NCBI GenBank assembly: GCA_945865325.1
Contig: CAMBFA010000017.1
Location: 1 to 36,644, forward strand
DNA: 36,644 bases
From: Candidatus Kuenenia stuttgartensis
Lineage (GTDB): Bacteria > Planctomycetota > Planctomycetia > Pirellulales > UBA1268
Direction: 5' to 3'
Shown here piece by piece: positions 34,443-36,644 of this stretch. The first letter of the stretch is position 1. The number at the start of each line of letters is the position of its first letter. The notes below the pieces were generated by a model. It did not search any database and had not been told where the DNA came from. It saw only the letters and a program-made list of their open reading frames with translations. The position numbers were made by a program, and so were the translations under genes.

Positions 34443-34679
34443 ATGCTGCCGAAGTACATCGAGATCAACGGCCGCGTGCTGATGAGCCTCCTCGAGCCGG
34501 ATGAGGTGTCGCCGGAGGCTCTCCGCCGCGCCGGCCTGACCGACACCTGTTTGGTGCGAGTCAACCTTCAGGGGGACATCGAAGTCCGCCGGCACGATCG
34601 CTGGGACGTCATTGGCGGACTGACCGGAAAGTTCGGACCGCGCGTCGAGTTGGCAAGTGGCCGGACCTGGGCGTCTTAA
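34443..34679 (+). CDS. Small protein of unknown function
   Basis: 78 residues (MLPKYIEINGRVLMSLLEPD ... VRVNLQGDIEVRRHDRWDVI), preceded by GGGAGAG. The regular strand pattern and the absence of low complexity speak for a real folded protein, with a C-terminal basic-hydrophobic segment GKFGPRVELASGRTWAS. I do not recognise a named family; it may be planctomycete-specific. It lies 67 bp after rsmA and may share its transcript. Confidence 0.65.
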   Translation: MLPKYIEINGRVLMSLLEPDEVSPEALRRAGLTDTCLVRVNLQGDIEVRRHDRWDVIGGLTGKFGPRVELASGRTWAS

Positions 34680-35069
34680 GCGCCCGTCGGGCGCCGGGCT
34701 GATTCCCTGCGGCGCGTTGCGGGCACCCCTGCGGTGCCCCAAGTCACCAAAAACGTGCCGCCGCGGGGCCGCACAACCCGCGTCATCCCCGGGACAGGGA
34801 GAGCTTCACGCTTTCTTGTGATGACTGGCGAAGGACTGACGGTCACGGAGCCGGCGGAACACCGTCCGGAAGCTCCCTGTGGTCCGGAACTTCCGGTTGT
34901 CTGGGACACCCGGGTAGACTCTGGTGCAGGTTCGTCAAACCTGCCGAATTCCCAGGTAGTCCCGGGGGGAATCCCGGGTTTCTCCAGCACGGTGCCCGTG
35001 CCGGCCGCCCCGAAGGCGCCGCGCCGGGAGTCCCTCAAGGACGGTAGGTGGGCGGAGGTCCCACGGCAC
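34680..35069. other. 390-bp region before the acyl-AMP ligase gene
   Basis: The acyl-AMP ligase frame is open upstream to an ATG at 34821, but the extra 83 residues show no family likeness. The stretch holds a GCGCCC/GGGCGC hairpin directly after the small gene (34680-34694), a CCGGAAG/CTTCCGG inverted repeat near 34866-34896 and a TAGACT -10-like hexamer at 34915. I take it as a control region. Confidence 0.5.
34915..34920 (+). promoter_or_regulatory. Candidate -10 hexamer of the acyl-AMP ligase gene
   Basis: TAGACT with TTCCGG 18 bp upstream. If used, transcription begins downstream of ATG 34821 and translation must start at GTG 35070. Weak on sequence alone. Confidence 0.3.
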
Positions 35070-36644
35070 GTGAATCCCAATCCCAACACCGAAGCGTCGT
35101 TCGCCGAAACGATCGTCGACCTGCTGCGGCAACGGTCGGCCTACCGCCCCCACGACCGGGCATTCACGTTTCTGGTCGACGGCGAGCAGGACGAGCTCAA
35201 CATCACCTATGCCGAGCTCGACCGGAAGGCCCGGACGCTCGGTGCCTGGCTCCAGGCTTCGGGGATGACCGGGAAGCGCGTTCTCCTCCTCTTCCCGTCG
35301 GGGCTCGACTTCATCGCTGCGTTTCTCGGCTGCCTCTACGGCGGTGCGATCGCCGTACCGGCCTATCCGCCGCGGAAGAATCGGTCGGTTGAGCGGATCG
35401 AGGCGATCGCCCGCGACGCCGACGCGTCGGTGGCCCTCACGACCCGCGACGTCCTCGACCGCTTCGACGGCCTGCGGGCGGCAGCGCCGAGCCTCGGGAA
35501 GATCCTCTGGAAGGTCGATGCCGAGCTCGAATCCGACTGGGCCGAGCGCTGGGAACGGCCGGATATCGATGGGGAAACGCTCGCCTTCCTCCAATACACC
35601 AGTGGCTCGACGGGGACGCCAAAGGGGGTGATGCTCTCGCACGCCAACCTCCTCCACAACTCCCTGCGAATCATGCAGGCCTTCGAGATCACCCGGTCGC
35701 AGTCGGGGGTCTTTTGGCTGCCGAGCTTCCATGACATGGGGCTCATCGGTGGCATCCTCGTGCCGCTCTACGGGGGAAAGTTCAACGTCCTGATGTCGCC
35801 GGTGGCCTTTCTCCAAAAGCCGCTCCGCTGGCTCGAGGCGATCTCCAAATACCGGGCCACAATCAGCGGCGGCCCGAACTTCGCCTACGAATTGTGTGTG
35901 CGGAAGATCACCCCCGAGCAGCGCCGCTCGCTCGATCTCTCCAGCTGGTCGCTGGCCTTCAATGGCGCAGAGCCGGTCCGCCCCGAGACGATCGACGCCT
36001 TCTCGGAGGCTTTCGCGCCGTGCGGCTTCCGCCGCGAGGCTTTCTTCCCCTGCTACGGCCTCGCCGAGAGCACGCTCATGGTGACCGGCGGGATGAAGTT
36101 TGAGCCGCCGGTGATCCGCACCTTCGACGCCACGTCGATCGAGACCGGATCGGCGGTGGTCCGCTCCGGCTTCGCCCCTGGCACCCGCCGGCTCGTCGGC
36201 AGCGGGCGTGAGCTCGACGGTCAGGATGTCCGGATCGTCGACCCGCACACAAACGAAGCCCTGCCGCCGGGAATGATCGGCGAGATCTGGGTAAGCGGGC
36301 CGAGCGTGGCCCAGGGGTACTGGAACCGCAGCGACGAGACGCAGGCAACGTTCGGCGCCATGCTCGCCCGGCCCGATGCCGGGTCGGAGCGGCAGTCGCT
36401 CAAGACCTGGCAGCCCAACCCTGGCCCCTACCTCCGCACCGGTGACCTCGGGTTCTTCGACAACGGCGAGCTGTTCGTGACTGGCCGGCTCAAGGACCTG
36501 ATCATCATTCGCGGCCGCAACCATTATCCGCAGGACATCGAGCAGACGGTCGAGGCGGCCGGGTCGCTCGTCCGCGCTGGGTCGGTGGCGGCCTTCTCTG
36601 TCGACGTCGAGGGGCGCGAGCGCGTCGTCGTCGTCGCCGAGCTG
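35070..36644 (+). CDS. Fatty-acyl-AMP ligase (FAAL), 5' part
   Basis: The gene runs off the window after at least 525 residues. FAALs activate fatty acids with ATP to acyl-adenylates and hand them to acyl carrier proteins, typically for polyketide or lipid synthesis. The adenylate-forming core is clear: YTSGSTGTPKGVMLSHANLL (from about residue 176), FWLPSFHDMGLIGGILVPLY, SGGPNFAYELCVRKI, FNGAEPVRPETI, FFPCYGLAESTLMVTGG, YLRTGDLGFFDNGELFVTGR and KDLIIIRGRNHYPQDIEQTV. The last form, with RGRNHYPQDIE, is FAAL-like rather than acyl-CoA-ligase-like. I place the start at GTG 35070 (VNPNPNTEASFAETIVDLL) with GGAGG 11 nt upstream; ATG 34821 is the alternative. Downstream ACP or PKS domains may follow outside the window. 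Confidence 0.93.
   Translation, partial: MNPNPNTEASFAETIVDLLRQRSAYRPHDRAFTFLVDGEQDELNITYAELDRKARTLGAWLQASGMTGKRVLLLFPSGLDFIAAFLGCLYGGAIAVPAYPPRKNRSVERIEAIARDADASVALTTRDVLDRFDGLRAAAPSLGKILWKVDAELESDWAERWERPDIDGETLAFLQYTSGSTGTPKGVMLSHANLLHNSLRIMQAFEITRSQSGVFWLPSFHDMGLIGGILVPLYGGKFNVLMSPVAFLQKPLRWLEAISKYRATISGGPNFAYELCVRKITPEQRRSLDLSSWSLAFNGAEPVRPETIDAFSEAFAPCGFRREAFFPCYGLAESTLMVTGGMKFEPPVIRTFDATSIETGSAVVRSGFAPGTRRLVGSGRELDGQDVRIVDPHTNEALPPGMIGEIWVSGPSVAQGYWNRSDETQATFGAMLARPDAGSERQSLKTWQPNPGPYLRTGDLGFFDNGELFVTGRLKDLIIIRGRNHYPQDIEQTVEAAGSLVRAGSVAAFSVDVEGRERVVVVAEL

Noticed and set aside
34935-36524. 529-codon minus-strand frame
   Set aside because: Antisense to the acyl-AMP ligase gene, which shows complete family motifs.

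Overview
The window is high-GC bacterial DNA with short gaps, frequent stop/start overlaps (ATGA, TGATG, GTGA) and GTG starts. It reads as a Planctomycetes chromosome. The best evidence is a Gly/Ser-rich exported protein carrying two copies of the planctomycete-associated TIGR03000-type domain. The many signal-peptide proteins of unknown function, the DUF11-type lipoprotein, an HTTM protein with a small membrane partner and a Ser/Thr kinase among housekeeping genes fit the same reading. Genus cannot be fixed from the sequence alone. I found no rRNA, tRNA, CRISPR array, transposase or prophage gene.

Layout. 1-5.2 kb: the 3' part of a CzcA/CusA-type heavy-metal RND pump, then a tightly coupled trio (MazG-like pyrophosphohydrolase, large membrane protein, ABC ATPase). 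5.2-7.4 kb: an exported FKBP prolyl isomerase and an exported protein-isoaspartate methyltransferase with an extra C-terminal domain, a pair that looks like envelope protein quality control. 7.4-9.1 kb: the TIGR03000 protein, ending in a strong intrinsic terminator. 9.2-14.9 kb: a small membrane protein coupled to an HTTM protein, then asd, truA, a soluble kinase and accA. 15-19 kb: a CvpA-like protein, a DUF457/YdjM-like membrane protein, a ZIP metal transporter and a four-helix membrane protein. 19-20.2 kb: pdxA. 20.2-25.2 kb: a LolA-like exported protein diverging from a three-gene surface cassette; two of the cassette proteins are paralogues of an apparently undescribed domain and the third is a Cys-rich lipoprotein with a DUF11-like end. 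25.4-27.8 kb: a TlpA-like thioredoxin protein coupled to a class I aminotransferase.

27.8-30.7 kb is the accessory-looking stretch. It holds a 164-bp non-coding element with imperfect terminal inverted repeats, a 20-bp tandem duplication, a truncated gene remnant, a methyltransferase, a GIY-YIG-like protein and a sulfotransferase with an unusual C-terminal beta-rich region. It looks like a surface-glycan modification patch inserted between core genes. 30.7-36.6 kb returns to core functions: eno with a small membrane protein behind it, diverging from ribE-rsmA, then a small conserved-looking protein and the 5' part of a fatty-acyl-AMP ligase gene that runs off the window.

No single large novel system (defence, secretion, biosynthetic cluster) is evident. 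The best candidates for undescribed biology are the paralogous surface cassette at 21.5-25.2 kb, the exported isoaspartate methyltransferase, the inverted-repeat element at 27.8 kb and the sulfotransferase with its extra domain. Family assignments rest on motif reading by eye; no database search was run.
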